Positions 1-8,557 of a stretch of 64,000 nucleotides of DNA are shown here, in pieces. The notes below the pieces were generated by a model. That model was not told the origin of the DNA, made no database searches, and was given only the letters and a program-made list of their open reading frames with translations. The DNA is from Granulicella aggregans. GTDB lineage: Bacteria; Acidobacteriota; Terriglobia; Terriglobales; Acidobacteriaceae. The translations under genes were made by a program, and so were the position numbers. The stretch spans positions 682,001 through 746,000 of the forward strand of contig NZ_JACHIP010000001.1 in assembly GCF_014203275.1 (NCBI RefSeq), written 5' to 3'. The number at the start of each line of letters is the position of its first letter. Within the stretch, counting starts at the first letter, position 1.

Positions 1-21
1 TATACGCAGCCGCCCTTCTAA
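1..21 (+). CDS. Possible 3' end of a truncated gene
   Basis: Frame 1 reads Tyr-Thr-Gln-Pro-Pro-Phe and then a TAA stop, and a good plus-strand terminator follows 25 bases later, so a plus-strand gene probably ends here. A terminal Phe is common in outer-membrane beta-barrel proteins, but six residues are far too few to name a family. This is inferred mainly from the terminator. Confidence 0.3.
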   Translation, partial: YTQPPF

Positions 22-46
22 GTTCAACAGCCGCAGAAGATCAAGC

Positions 47-83
47 GCACCGGTGATGCCTTCGGGCTGCCGGTGCTTTTTTT
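47..83 (+). terminator. Rho-independent terminator
   Basis: A GCACCGG/CCGGTGC stem (47-53 with 70-76) is followed directly by seven T residues (77-83). This is the textbook form for a plus-strand terminator, and it ends whatever gene enters from the left edge. Confidence 0.8.
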
Positions 84-128
84 GTCATGAGCGAGCCCTG
101 AGCAAGAACACTTGGGCTCTTCAAGTCT

Positions 129-205
129 TGGTGGCGGTGGGCAGAATCGAACTGCCGACCTACGGGTTATGAGTCCGTCGCTCTAACCATCTGAGCTACA
201 CCGCC
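129..205 (-). tRNA. tRNA-Met (CAT), elongator type, CCA encoded
   Basis: On the minus strand a full cloverleaf can be drawn: a 7-bp acceptor stem GGCGGTG/CACCGCC (199-205 with 133-139), a D arm with GCTC/GAGC, an anticodon loop CTCATAA with anticodon CAT, and a T arm GGCAG-TTCGATT-CTGCC. The 3' CCA is encoded (129-131). The G1-C72 pair argues against initiator tRNA. A CAT anticodon could also belong to tRNA-Ile2 modified with lysidine; I favour elongator Met from the A/T-rich loop. Confidence 0.9.
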
Positions 206-428
206 ACGGTGTGTTGGGATAAAGGGCTTGATCGCCAGGCGGCCCGACGCAGTGAAAGTCGGGAACCTCGACAATCGCGGGGGATGGAATAACCCTGCGG
301 CCATCTCCGATGATACTTGATTCACCGCGCCCGGTAAATGGCTGCGGGCACCTGTACCCTCGCCGCTGGGTACTCGCCTCAAACCAGCCACTTGCCGCGC
401 CGCTCCCGCAAGGGCATCATGGGAGGAC

Positions 429-1181
429 ATGCCTGACGCTCCCGCTAAAGCCGGTTCGCCGCAACACTCCGCCGGCGACGCCGCCAGGGCGGTCGCTCAC
501 TCCGTCAGCGACACCGTAAATCACGCCATGCATTCCGCCCCGGAGCGCGACCCCGAGCCGCGATGGCCCGCACTGCTCGCTCTCTTCGCCATTGGCGGCC
601 TTCGCCTCGCTCTGCCGGACTCGCTCGCGGTCGGCCCAAACTGGCTGGTGCTGGTTGTCATCGTCGTGCTGATTGTGCCAACGGTCATCGCCCGCCGCAT
701 GAGCAACCACACCATGAACCAGGTGCTCGGGTACATCACCAACGCCGTGATCACGCTCGATATGGCCTGGTCGCTGTGGCTGCTTGTGGCCGCGCTCCCC
801 GCGCACAAGGAGAGTCCCGGAGAACTCCTCCGCTCCGCCGCGGCGCTTTGGCTGACCAACATCCTCGTCTTCGCGTCGTGGTACTGGCGACTGGATGGCG
901 GCGGCCCTAATGCGCGCGACCTGCGCGGAGCACACACCGACGGGGCCTTTCTCTTTCCGCAGATGACGCTCGCTCCAGACGCCCGGCGCGATATGGGCGA
1001 AGATTCCTGGAGCCCGGGGTTCGTCGACTACCTCTTCATCGCCTTCAACACCAGCACCGCCTTCTCTCCCACCGACTGCCCTGTGCTCTCGCGCTGGGCC
1101 AAGGTCCTGATGATGATCCAGGCGATCATCTCCTTTGCGACGGTCGTCCTGCTTGCCGCGCGCGCCGTCAATATTCTGTAA
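429..1181 (+). CDS. Integral membrane protein with ion-channel-like C-terminal pore segment
   Basis: 250 residues. About 45 polar residues precede four or five hydrophobic segments (roughly residues 50-65, 75-95, 100-120 and 135-150, and the final 25). The last segment is preceded by FNTSTAFSPTD and followed by a helix with LMMIQAIIS. This layout resembles the pore loop and second helix of two-TM potassium channels and of DUF1345-type proteins, but the TVGYGD filter is missing. Transport activity is therefore uncertain. The start has a good ribosome site (GGGAGG) just upstream. kdsB begins 4 bases after the stop, so the two are probably cotranscribed. Confidence 0.75.
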   Translation: MPDAPAKAGSPQHSAGDAARAVAHSVSDTVNHAMHSAPERDPEPRWPALLALFAIGGLRLALPDSLAVGPNWLVLVVIVVLIVPTVIARRMSNHTMNQVLGYITNAVITLDMAWSLWLLVAALPAHKESPGELLRSAAALWLTNILVFASWYWRLDGGGPNARDLRGAHTDGAFLFPQMTLAPDARRDMGEDSWSPGFVDYLFIAFNTSTAFSPTDCPVLSRWAKVLMMIQAIISFATVVLLAARAVNIL

Positions 1182-1185
1182 GCAC

Positions 1186-1917
1186 ATGCGCGCAACCACC
1201 CGCACTCTCGCCGTCATCCCCGCTCGCCTTGCTTCCACGCGGCTGCCGCGCAAGGTGCTGCGCGAGATTGCCGGCCGGCCCATGCTGGCGTGGGTCTACG
1301 ATGCCGCGCGCGCCTGCCCGCAGCTCGACGAGATCGTGATTGCGACCGACTCGGATGAGGTCTCCGCCCTGTGCGAGAGGAACGGCTGGCCGTTCGAGCG
1401 AACATCGCCCGACCTTCCCAGCGGAACGGACCGGGTTCATGCCGTCGCCCAGCTCCACGACGCGGCAATCTACGTCAACATCCAGGCCGATGAGCCGATG
1501 CTTACCCCCGGCCACATCTCCGCGCTGCTCGCACCTTTCTCCCAGGCGCATGTGGACGTCACGACGCTGAAGGTCGTCTGTGCGACGGAGAACATCGCCA
1601 ACCCAAATGCCGTGAAGGTGGTCACGGCGCTAGATGGCAGAGCTCTCTATTTTTCCCGCGCAACCATTCCTTATGACCGGGATGGCAGCGGGTCGGCCAC
1701 GTATTGGAAGCATATCGGCCTCTATGCCTATCGCAAAGCAGCTTTGAACCATTTCGCGGCTCTGGCTCCGTCGCAGCTTGAGCAGACTGAACGCCTCGAA
1801 CAACTCCGCCTTCTTGAGAACGGCTTCAACCTCTATATCTCCCCGGTTGAACAGGACACTGTCGGCGTCGATACCGAAGACGATCTTCAGCGGGTCGAAG
1901 CTCTTCTCCTCAAGTAG
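1186..1917 (+). CDS. kdsB: 3-deoxy-manno-octulosonate cytidylyltransferase (CMP-KDO synthetase)
   Basis: 243 residues, normal for the family. KdsB activates KDO with CTP to CMP-KDO for lipopolysaccharide core synthesis in the cytoplasm. Visible motifs are the N-terminal nucleotide-binding IPARLASTRLPRK, VIATDSDEV, ERTSPDLPSGTDR and the conserved VNIQADEP near residue 100. I chose the ATG at 1186 because the motif-bearing strand begins a few residues later. The longer reading frame (from 1135) would overlap the previous gene. Other KDO genes lie far away: kdsC at 54.2 kb and waaA at 28.5 kb. Confidence 0.93.
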   Translation: MRATTRTLAVIPARLASTRLPRKVLREIAGRPMLAWVYDAARACPQLDEIVIATDSDEVSALCERNGWPFERTSPDLPSGTDRVHAVAQLHDAAIYVNIQADEPMLTPGHISALLAPFSQAHVDVTTLKVVCATENIANPNAVKVVTALDGRALYFSRATIPYDRDGSGSATYWKHIGLYAYRKAALNHFAALAPSQLEQTERLEQLRLLENGFNLYISPVEQDTVGVDTEDDLQRVEALLLK

Positions 1918-1939
1918 TCACCGGTACGTCGGACTTAGA

Positions 1940-2464
1940 TCACCCCGTAAAGTGGTCAGGCAGATCGACCAGGTGCCACTTCTGCGAGGGCATCTGCTTC
2001 CAGGGCGCGACCGTGACACGGAGATCGCCGTGACCGTCGCTGTCCACAGCTGTAAGGACGCCCGCGTTCCCCTGAACTTCGATCTCGTAAAGATCGCCTC
2101 CCAATGGAATGAAGTGCAGTGTCTCATTCTGACGCTGTTCGGCGGAGGCAGGCTCCTGAACCAGCGCTTTACTGCCGGAGGTTCGGTCGACCTCAAACGA
2201 CTTGCTCGTGAAGTAATTGATCAGCCGGACGCCGTCCTGCGAGCTTTCAAACCGCCATGCCATGCACTTCCAGGGCTGATACGGATACAGGACGATGGGT
2301 TCGCCGGTTCTGTTGCTCGCATCGCGCGGACGCAGGAAGAGACCGTACTGATCGTTGCGGAGACCATGCGATCCGGCTGGCTGGGCATGGGATGTAGTCT
2401 GAGCCGCAAAGAGGCCGGCCGCCAGGAACTGCGCCGCGATGAGTATCACCAAGCCGAATCTCAT
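1940..2464 (-). CDS. Secreted protein of unknown function, possibly lectin-like
   Basis: 174 residues. The N-terminus is a clear Sec signal peptide (Arg-Phe, then a hydrophobic stretch, likely cleavage after about residue 27 near SHAQ). The mature part has scattered Trp, a QKWHLV near the C-terminus and repeated beta-strand-like patterns that faintly recall ricin-type beta-trefoil domains. I do not recognise the family firmly. It is divergently placed from the ammonium transporter, with about 170 bases between starts, and converges on kdsB with a 22-bp gap. Confidence 0.65.
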   Translation of the reverse strand: MRFGLVILIAAQFLAAGLFAAQTTSHAQPAGSHGLRNDQYGLFLRPRDASNRTGEPIVLYPYQPWKCMAWRFESSQDGVRLINYFTSKSFEVDRTSGSKALVQEPASAEQRQNETLHFIPLGGDLYEIEVQGNAGVLTAVDSDGHGDLRVTVAPWKQMPSQKWHLVDLPDHFTG

Positions 2465-2492
2465 GCCTCGACTAGAAAACAGCGTCCGACGT

Positions 2493-2520
2493 TTGTCAAA
2501 CCGCGTCCATCGCGTAGAGT
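2493..2520 (+). promoter_or_regulatory. Candidate sigma70-type promoter for amt
   Basis: TTGTCA (2493-2498), a 16-base spacer and TAGAGT (2515-2520) give a plausible promoter pointing into amt. Transcription would begin near 2527, inside the left arm of the inverted repeat described next. Confidence 0.4.
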
Positions 2521-2521
2521 T

Positions 2522-2600
2522 AGATACATCCCTGCTTCTTTTGCACTGTCTGCACCCGCCTCCCCGTTCGAGGCAAGCTAGTTGCAGTGGAGATGTATCT
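2522..2600 (+). repeat. Nested inverted repeats in the amt leader
   Basis: The 9-base arm AGATACATC (2522-2530) is perfectly matched by GATGTATCT (2592-2600). Inside lie CACTG/CAGTG (2544-2548 with 2585-2589) and GCCTC/GAGGC (2558-2562 with 2570-2574), so three stems nest around one loop. It could be a leader RNA structure or two inverted operator copies flanking the transcription start. No known riboswitch class is recognised. Confidence 0.5.
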
Positions 2601-2638
2601 TAGTGGTTCATCCAGACTGTAAAGATGGGGGTTCAAAG

Positions 2639-4072
2639 ATGAGGCAGTTGTATCGTGTGGGTCTTCGCAGTTTCGCTGTCCTTTTGGTGATGGGAATTAT
2701 GCTCTCAGGAAGTTCTTTGCTGGCGCAGGTATCCAGCACTGCGGCCTCTCAGCCCGACCGCCTTGCCGCGCTCGAAAAGGCCTCCGCCGACCAGACCGCT
2801 GCAATCGCCGCCGCGCAGACTGCTGGCGACAACGCCTGGATGCTGGTCAGCGCCGCTCTGGTGCTGATGATGAGCGGCCCCGGCCTCGCGCTCTTCTACG
2901 GCGGCCTGGTGCGCAAGAAGAACATCCTCGGCACCATGATGCAGACCTTCGCGATGATGGGCGTCATCACCGTGCTGTGGGCTCTGGTGACCTACTCGCT
3001 GGCCTTCGGCGAGGGCAACGCCTTCATCGGCGGCCTGCATAACGTCTTCCTCCGGGGAGTCGGCCTCGCACCTGATCTCAAATACGCGGCGACGATCCCG
3101 CTGCAGACTTTCATGGTCTACCAGTTGATGTTCGCGATTATTACGCCTGCGCTGATCACGGGTGCCTTCGCCGAGCGCATGAAGTTCTCCGCCATGCTGG
3201 TCTTCATGGTGCTGTGGGCGATCTTCATCTACAGCCCGATGGCGCACATGGTCTGGGGCAAGGGTGGCCTGTTGAACGCAAGCCTCGGCGGACGTTTCCC
3301 CTGCCTCGACTTCGCGGGCGGCACGGTGGTTCACGTCACCTCGGGCGTTTCGGCGCTGGTGACTGCGCTCTATCTCGGCAAGCGGCTCGGCTACCCGAAG
3401 ACGGCGATGCCGCCGCACTCGGTCGTGCTCAGCTTCATCGGCGCCTGCCTGCTGTGGGTGGGCTGGTTCGGATTCAACGCGGGTTCAGCACTGGGTGCGG
3501 GGACGCTTGCTACGTCTGCCTTCGTTGCCACGCACTTCGGCGCGGCTGCTGCGGCCATCGGCTGGAGCGCGGCAGAGTGGCTCCGCAACGGTCGCTGCTC
3601 GGCTCTTGGAGCGATCTCCGGCGCGGTCGCAGGACTCGTCGCCATCACCCCGGCCTCTGGCTTCGTAACGCCGATGTCCGCTCTCTGGATCGGCCTGATC
3701 GCCGGCATCTTCTGCTACCTGATGGTGGTGAAGGTGAAGAACATCTTCGGGTATGACGACTCGCTCGACGCCTTCGGCGTTCACGGCGCGGGCGGCACTC
3801 TCGGAGCCATCCTTACCGGCGTCTTCGCCAACAGCGCCATCAACCCCATCTTCGGTGCGGGCAAGGCTACCGGGTTCCTCGAAGGCAACAAGGGTCAATT
3901 GCTGAACCAGTTCATCGGCGTGGCTATCGCGTGGACGATCTCGATCGTCGGCACGCTGATCATTCTCTTCATCGTCGACAAGCTCATCGGCCTGCGCGTG
4001 AGCGAAGAGGACGAGCGTACCGGGCTTGATCTCTCGCAGCATGGAGAAGAGGGCTACGACTGGGCTGCATGA
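2639..4072 (+). CDS. amt: Ammonium transporter (Amt family)
   Basis: 477 residues from the ATG at 2639. An upstream TTG would add 19 hydrophilic residues, so I reject it. The protein begins with a signal-like hydrophobic segment (to about residue 30, ending LLAQ), then a short linker and 11 predicted membrane helices. The two pore histidines are present in VVHVTSG and FGVHGAGG, and the Amt signature DDSLDAFGVHG is intact. It conducts NH4+/NH3 across the inner membrane. No glnK/PII gene is adjacent, which is unusual for amt. A GATGGGGG tract upstream may serve as the ribosome site. Confidence 0.93.
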   Translation: MRQLYRVGLRSFAVLLVMGIMLSGSSLLAQVSSTAASQPDRLAALEKASADQTAAIAAAQTAGDNAWMLVSAALVLMMSGPGLALFYGGLVRKKNILGTMMQTFAMMGVITVLWALVTYSLAFGEGNAFIGGLHNVFLRGVGLAPDLKYAATIPLQTFMVYQLMFAIITPALITGAFAERMKFSAMLVFMVLWAIFIYSPMAHMVWGKGGLLNASLGGRFPCLDFAGGTVVHVTSGVSALVTALYLGKRLGYPKTAMPPHSVVLSFIGACLLWVGWFGFNAGSALGAGTLATSAFVATHFGAAAAAIGWSAAEWLRNGRCSALGAISGAVAGLVAITPASGFVTPMSALWIGLIAGIFCYLMVVKVKNIFGYDDSLDAFGVHGAGGTLGAILTGVFANSAINPIFGAGKATGFLEGNKGQLLNQFIGVAIAWTISIVGTLIILFIVDKLIGLRVSEEDERTGLDLSQHGEEGYDWAA

Positions 4073-4090
4073 TTCGCAAATCATTGTCCT

Positions 4091-4127
4091 AGCAGAAGAG
4101 GAGAGCCAATGGCTCTCCTCTTCTGTT
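4091..4127. terminator. Long perfect hairpin after amt
   Basis: A stem of about 16 bp (4092-4107 with 4111-4126) closes on the three-base loop AAT. No T-run follows on either strand, so it is either a terminator working without a U tract or an mRNA-stabilising 3' structure. Confidence 0.55.
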
Positions 4128-4223
4128 AGGTGGAGTAGTATCCAATCCAAATGGCCAGCAAATATCGTCAACATTTCAGACTGAGGGCCACTACTTCTTA
4201 ACCTAACGTTCCCGAGGTGACAG

Positions 4224-4808
4224 ATGACTACGTTTAAGCGCCGCTCATTTCTTCGCTTCCTCGCCGCGGCAGTTCCTTCCGGGCTTCTTTCCCGCGAAGC
4301 TTTAGCGCAGGCTTCGACAGCGGTTCCATCCCCGGCCGTGGGCGCAAGCGCTCCAGTACTCTCAGGTGGTGATCGCTACGACTTCAAGCGCGTCCTTCCC
4401 AACGGCACGACCACCTTCAAGGTCTCCTCCAAAGATTGCGGCGGAGACTTCTTCGCCATGGAGCATCATCACACCAAGAAGGGCGGGCCGCCGCGCCATC
4501 TGCACCACGATCAGGACGAGTGGTTCTACGTTCTTGAAGGGGAATACATCGTCGAGGTCGGGACCCAGCTTCATCATTTAAAGGCAGGCGACTCGATCCT
4601 TGGCCCGCGCGAAGTCTCCCACGCATTCGCTTTCGTCGGCGAAACGACTGGCCGCTTCCTCATCACCTATGCTCCGGCGGGAAAGATGGAAGAGTTCTTC
4701 GACACGCGGGATAGATCGGCGGGAGGACGCACGACCTACGTCAACGACGCGGCGAAGATGAGAGCTTATGGAATGGAGCTTCTGGGGCCGCCACTGTCCG
4801 TTACCTAA
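4224..4808 (+). CDS. Tat-exported cupin-domain protein
   Basis: 194 residues. The N-terminus carries a twin-arginine signal (RRSFLRF, then AAAVPSGLL, cleavage likely near ALAQA). The rest is one cupin barrel: HHH in MEHHHTKK, then PRHLHHDQDEWFYVLEGE, with the metal-binding His/His/Glu pattern, and a later HAF in VSHAFAF for the second motif. Substrate unknown. Tat export suggests a folded metal-loaded periplasmic enzyme. A GAGGTGAC ribosome site precedes the ATG. Its last 4 bases overlap the end of the convergent HAD gene. Confidence 0.8.
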   Translation: MTTFKRRSFLRFLAAAVPSGLLSREALAQASTAVPSPAVGASAPVLSGGDRYDFKRVLPNGTTTFKVSSKDCGGDFFAMEHHHTKKGGPPRHLHHDQDEWFYVLEGEYIVEVGTQLHHLKAGDSILGPREVSHAFAFVGETTGRFLITYAPAGKMEEFFDTRDRSAGGRTTYVNDAAKMRAYGMELLGPPLSVT

Positions 4809-5464
4809 ACCGCATCGAACTCCACTTCCAACCCATCCGCTGTGCTTCGCGCTACAACTCCCGCTAGCGAAGGCACGATCCACGTCGCGGCTTCGAGTTC
4901 ATCAGCGGTATGCGTCCCCAACACCCCAATCACGCGGCTACCCGCAGCCACGCCCGCGCCAACGCCTGCCGGAGCATCTTCGAAGACGATGCAATCAGCG
5001 GGATCAAATCCCAGCAGCTTCGCGCCGGTCATGTAAGGCTCGGGATGCGGCTTGCCGTTGACGACGTCATCGGCGGCGATAATGTGCGCTGGGATCGGAA
5101 GCCCCGCCGCCTCCAGCCTTCCGAGGAGCAATCGACGCGTCGCAGAGGTCACGATCGACCAGCGCTCCGGTGGCAGCGACTCCAACAACTCCCGCGCACC
5201 GGGGAGGACTTTCAGGTCGGCGGTATCGACGATCTCGATCTCTTCAATCTCGCGCAAGCCAGCGAGCACGCCCGCTTCGTCAAGGTCGGGCCGAAGCTCG
5301 CGGATGATGTCGATTGCGCGCTTGCCGTGCGGAACCTCATACGTCTCCCATCCTGGGATGCCGTACTCTTTCGTCCAGATGCGCCAACTGCGAACCACCG
5401 AACCGATCGAGCTGATGAGCACGCCGTCCATATCGAACAGCAGCCCCTGCGTTGCAATCTTCAC
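4805..5464 (-). CDS. HAD-family sugar-phosphate phosphatase
   Basis: 219 residues, beta-phosphoglucomutase-like HAD subfamily. Motif I is DMDGVL near residue 11 with both aspartates, motif II is TSATR, motif III is GKPHPEPY and motif IV is FEDAPAGVGAG. Family members dephosphorylate small sugar phosphates in the cytoplasm. The exact substrate cannot be read from the sequence. The start codon overlaps the stop of the GyrI-like gene by 4 bases (ATGA), so the genes are translationally coupled downstream of the phosphohexomutase gene. Confidence 0.85.
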   Translation of the reverse strand: MKIATQGLLFDMDGVLISSIGSVVRSWRIWTKEYGIPGWETYEVPHGKRAIDIIRELRPDLDEAGVLAGLREIEEIEIVDTADLKVLPGARELLESLPPERWSIVTSATRRLLLGRLEAAGLPIPAHIIAADDVVNGKPHPEPYMTGAKLLGFDPADCIVFEDAPAGVGAGVAAGSRVIGVLGTHTADELEAATWIVPSLAGVVARSTADGLEVEFDAV

Positions 5465-5904
5465 CGAACCCCCACATTCACCGTAATGCCCTCCGCAGCG
5501 CCGTAACGATCGAAGTCGGCTTGATAGCTGCGGTCCAAATCCTCTGAGGGCGTTGCCCAGATCTCTTCCCAGGTCGCGAAGACCGGGTTCGGTCGCTCGT
5601 AAGGCCGCTTGTAGACGGCGAACTTCCCTGCCTCGATGCGTACGGCCTTCATGCCTTCAACCGCAGGCGTCCCCTCGGCAACCTCGCATCCGATCACCAC
5701 CGTATACGGTTGCGTGTGGTCGCCCTCGTACTCACAATAGACGCAGCAGTGCATGTCGTTCAGCCGCGCTTCAACGATCTTGTGGTCGCCCATGGCGTGA
5801 AACCTGCGCCATAGATCGCCAAGCTTATTCAGCTCGGCATTCGAGAGACGTGTATGGATGCCCATCACGGTCATGCCCGGCAATTCGTTTAACTCATAGC
5901 TCAT
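5461..5904 (-). CDS. GyrI-like / AraC effector-binding domain protein
   Basis: 147 residues from the ATG at 5904. A longer frame exists but would run into the upstream phosphohexomutase gene. The protein is a stand-alone SOUL/GyrI-type small-molecule-binding domain: it starts YELNELPGMTVMG, contains CCVYCEYEGD and ends with the EEIWATP and YGAAEGITVNVGV strands typical of the fold. It lacks a DNA-binding domain. Members bind hydrophobic or cationic ligands or inhibit gyrase. Only 2 bases separate it from the preceding stop, so it sits in the same operon. Confidence 0.75.
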   Translation of the reverse strand: MSYELNELPGMTVMGIHTRLSNAELNKLGDLWRRFHAMGDHKIVEARLNDMHCCVYCEYEGDHTQPYTVVIGCEVAEGTPAVEGMKAVRIEAGKFAVYKRPYERPNPVFATWEEIWATPSEDLDRSYQADFDRYGAAEGITVNVGVR

Positions 5905-5906
5905 GT

Positions 5907-7331
5907 CTACGCTCCGCTTAAAACGAAGGCTTTGGCGGCGGCCAGGACCTGCGCGACCGACTCTACCGAGCAGCTCTCGCAATAGACCCGAAGCAGCGGC
6001 TCGGTCCCCGAGGCGCGAAGTAACAACCATGTCTCTGCCGCGTTCGGCTTCCCGGAGCAGGCGGGGTTTTCGAGGAAAAACTTGATGCCGTCGAGCGCCT
6101 CCGTCTTCAGCACCTTCAGGCCTGCGATCTCGGTAACTCCTGCCTTCGCACGCGCAATCGCCGACTGCTTCAGTTCCTCGGTGATGTGCATATCGATGCG
6201 ATCGTACTGATGCTCACCGAACTCCTCCTGCAAGGCGGCGACAAGTTGGCCGAGGGTCTTTTTCTCTTCGGCCATCACGTTCGCCAGCAGCAGCGAGTTC
6301 AGCAGCCCATCGCGCTCCGGCAGGTGTTTGCTGATGCCTACGCCGCCCGACTCTTCGCCACCGATAAGAATCTCTTTCTCGAGCATCAGGTCGCAGACGT
6401 ACTTGAAGCCGATGCCGTGCTCATGCAGCGTGCGGCCGTACTTCGCAGCGATGCGGTCGAGCATCTTTGTCGTATTGAACGCGCGGGTCACGTCGCCGGG
6501 CCAACCCTTGCGATCGAGCAGCCACTTCAGCAGGATGGAGAAGATCTTGTGCGCGTCGACGACGTTGCCGTTCTCATCGACCGCACCGATGCGGTCGGCA
6601 TCGCCATCGGTGATGAAGCCCGCGTCGCACTTCTCTTCAACCACCTTCACCTGCGTGGCCTTAATGTGCGGAAGGATCGGCTCGGGGTTGATGCCCGGAA
6701 ACGCAGGATTGATCTCATTGCGCATCTCGACGAACGGGATGCCCGCCTTGGTGAAGATGCCCGCGATCACGCCGCGGCCGGCGCCGTACATGGTGTCGAT
6801 AAGGAACTTGTAGCCGGACGCCTTGATCGCATCGAGGTCGACGAACTTCGTGATCGCCGCGATGTAGACCTCGTTGAAGTCGACCTCTTCGATCTTGCCC
6901 GCGATGGGCGCGAGGTCGAGCGGTTCATCGAGATAGCCTTCAATCGCGGAGATGATCGAGGGTTTGCCCGATCCACCATAACTGGCCTTGTACTTCACGC
7001 CATTCCACTCCGCCGGATTGTGGCTTGAGGTAATCATCACGCCGCCTGCCGCGCCGCGCTCGCGCACTGCGTACGAGAGAGCGGGAGTCGGCGTGATGCC
7101 GTTCGCAAGCTGGACAGGAATGCCCGCGTTTGAAAGCACTTCAGCGACAACCTTGGCGAATGACTTCGAGCCGAAGCGCGTGTCGTAGCCGATGCAGACG
7201 CCGTGCGAGGCGTCCTCCTGTTTGATCACGTAGTGCGCAATGGCAGAGGCCGCCACGCGCACATTGGCGTAGGTAAAGTCATCGGCGATGATGCCGCGCC
7301 AGCCGTCGGTCCCAAACTTGACCACACCCAT
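5907..7331 (-). CDS. Phosphoglucomutase/phosphomannomutase (alpha-D-phosphohexomutase)
   Basis: 474 residues. The four hallmark loops are all visible: phosphoserine loop TSSHNPAEWNG near residue 100, metal loop DGDADR near 245, sugar-binding loop GGEESGG near 325, and phosphate-binding RASGTEPLLRVY near the C-terminus. It interconverts 1- and 6-phosphates of glucose or mannose. manC lies 33 bases upstream on the same strand, which suggests supply of mannose-1-phosphate for GDP-mannose. An AGGAG ribosome site lies 11 bases before the ATG. Confidence 0.9.
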   Translation of the reverse strand: MGVVKFGTDGWRGIIADDFTYANVRVAASAIAHYVIKQEDASHGVCIGYDTRFGSKSFAKVVAEVLSNAGIPVQLANGITPTPALSYAVRERGAAGGVMITSSHNPAEWNGVKYKASYGGSGKPSIISAIEGYLDEPLDLAPIAGKIEEVDFNEVYIAAITKFVDLDAIKASGYKFLIDTMYGAGRGVIAGIFTKAGIPFVEMRNEINPAFPGINPEPILPHIKATQVKVVEEKCDAGFITDGDADRIGAVDENGNVVDAHKIFSILLKWLLDRKGWPGDVTRAFNTTKMLDRIAAKYGRTLHEHGIGFKYVCDLMLEKEILIGGEESGGVGISKHLPERDGLLNSLLLANVMAEEKKTLGQLVAALQEEFGEHQYDRIDMHITEELKQSAIARAKAGVTEIAGLKVLKTEALDGIKFFLENPACSGKPNAAETWLLLRASGTEPLLRVYCESCSVESVAQVLAAAKAFVLSGA

Positions 7332-7364
7332 CCGTCAGCTTCTCCTAAGTTCTTTGCAGCGTGT

Positions 7365-8516
7365 TCAGATCAACTCGTGTCGGTCGCTGTCGTGAAGCGC
7401 GCGAACCACCTTGCTCACATCCTGCGAGCGATCGCGGGTCGTGATGAGCAAAGCATCGGGAGTCTCCACGACGACCAGGTCGTCGACGCCCAGAAGCGCG
7501 ACCATCTTGCCCGGAGCGTAGACGTAGTTACCGGAGGACTCGATGGCGACGATGCCGGTGGTTGCGCCGTCGAGCACATTGTCAGCCTCGGCTTCGCCGA
7601 GATGTTCATGCAGCGATGCCCAGGATCCGAGATCGTTCCAGCCGAAGTCCGCGGGCAGGCAGTAGATGCCGGACTTGTGTTCGCCTTTGGCGGAGCGGCG
7701 TTCGAGCACGGCGTAATCGATGGAGATGTTCTCGCACTTCGGATACTGCTCGGCAAAGACACGCGCGAAGTTGGGCGTGCCGTAAGCCGCTGCGATCTCT
7801 TGAAGGATCGGAGCCATCTCGGGCGAGTGTTCGCGGATGGCGTAGACCAGCGTGCGCGCGCTCCAGAGAAAGATTCCGCCATTCCAGGCGAAGTTCCCCG
7901 CCGCAAGAAAACGCTCCGCAGTGTGGCGGTCAGGTTTCTCGCGGAAGCGCTTTACGCGGGCGATTTTGATGGGAACACCACCGGAGGCGGAGTCAGCCTC
8001 GGCCACAACGTCCCCTTGCTCGATGTATCCGTAGCCGGTCTCCGGACGCGTAGGAGGAACGCCAAGAACGACGATGTTCTCGCCGTCTGCCGCGATCTCA
8101 ATACCTGCCTGAAGAACCTGGGCAAAGCGCTTGCCGTTCTCCACGACATGGTCCGAGGGGAAGACACCCAACACGGTATCAGGAGCGGAGTTGAAGAGCA
8201 GAAACGCAGTCAAAGCGCAGGCCGGAGCGGTGTTGCGTGCCGCAGGTTCGCTCAGGATGTGTTCGGAGAGGACGTTGGGCAGTTGCTCGGCGATGGTCTT
8301 GTCGAGCAGGCTATTGGTGACAACCCAGACATCTGCAGGATTGGCTAGTGGAAGGAGGCGAGTCAGCGTCTGCTGAATCATCGTCTGCTCACCATCGAGC
8401 GCCAGCACCTGCTTGGCGCGGGCACGGCGACTGCGCGGCCAGAATCGTGTCCCGCTGCCACCCGCAAGAATCACGGGCGCGAATCGCGGTGTTTCTGCTT
8501 TCGTTCGACTCGGCAT
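7365..8516 (-). CDS. manC: Mannose-1-phosphate guanylyltransferase
   Basis: 383 residues. The nucleotidyltransferase signature LAGGSGTRFWPRSR lies near residue 18, followed by KQVL, FPSDHVV and FREKPD. The length matches single-domain guanylyltransferases lacking the isomerase half of type II PMI. It makes GDP-mannose from GTP and mannose-1-phosphate, feeding exopolysaccharide or glycan synthesis. It is followed by the phosphohexomutase gene. ManB/ManC pairing is common, which supports the substrate assignment. Confidence 0.9.
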   Translation of the reverse strand: MPSRTKAETPRFAPVILAGGSGTRFWPRSRRARAKQVLALDGEQTMIQQTLTRLLPLANPADVWVVTNSLLDKTIAEQLPNVLSEHILSEPAARNTAPACALTAFLLFNSAPDTVLGVFPSDHVVENGKRFAQVLQAGIEIAADGENIVVLGVPPTRPETGYGYIEQGDVVAEADSASGGVPIKIARVKRFREKPDRHTAERFLAAGNFAWNGGIFLWSARTLVYAIREHSPEMAPILQEIAAAYGTPNFARVFAEQYPKCENISIDYAVLERRSAKGEHKSGIYCLPADFGWNDLGSWASLHEHLGEAEADNVLDGATTGIVAIESSGNYVYAPGKMVALLGVDDLVVVETPDALLITTRDRSQDVSKVVRALHDSDRHELI

Positions 8517-8557
8517 AACCCTCTATCTAAAGAAATCAGAAACGCGCCTGCCAGAGC

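Noticed and set aside
417..1283. A 288-residue minus-strand frame
   Set aside because: It spans two plus-strand genes with clear features and is rich in His, Arg, Asp and Gly, as expected of a shadow frame.
1778..2581. A 267-residue plus-strand frame running from kdsB into the amt leader
   Set aside because: It overlaps the end of kdsB in another frame and lies antisense to the secreted-protein gene, which has a proper signal peptide.
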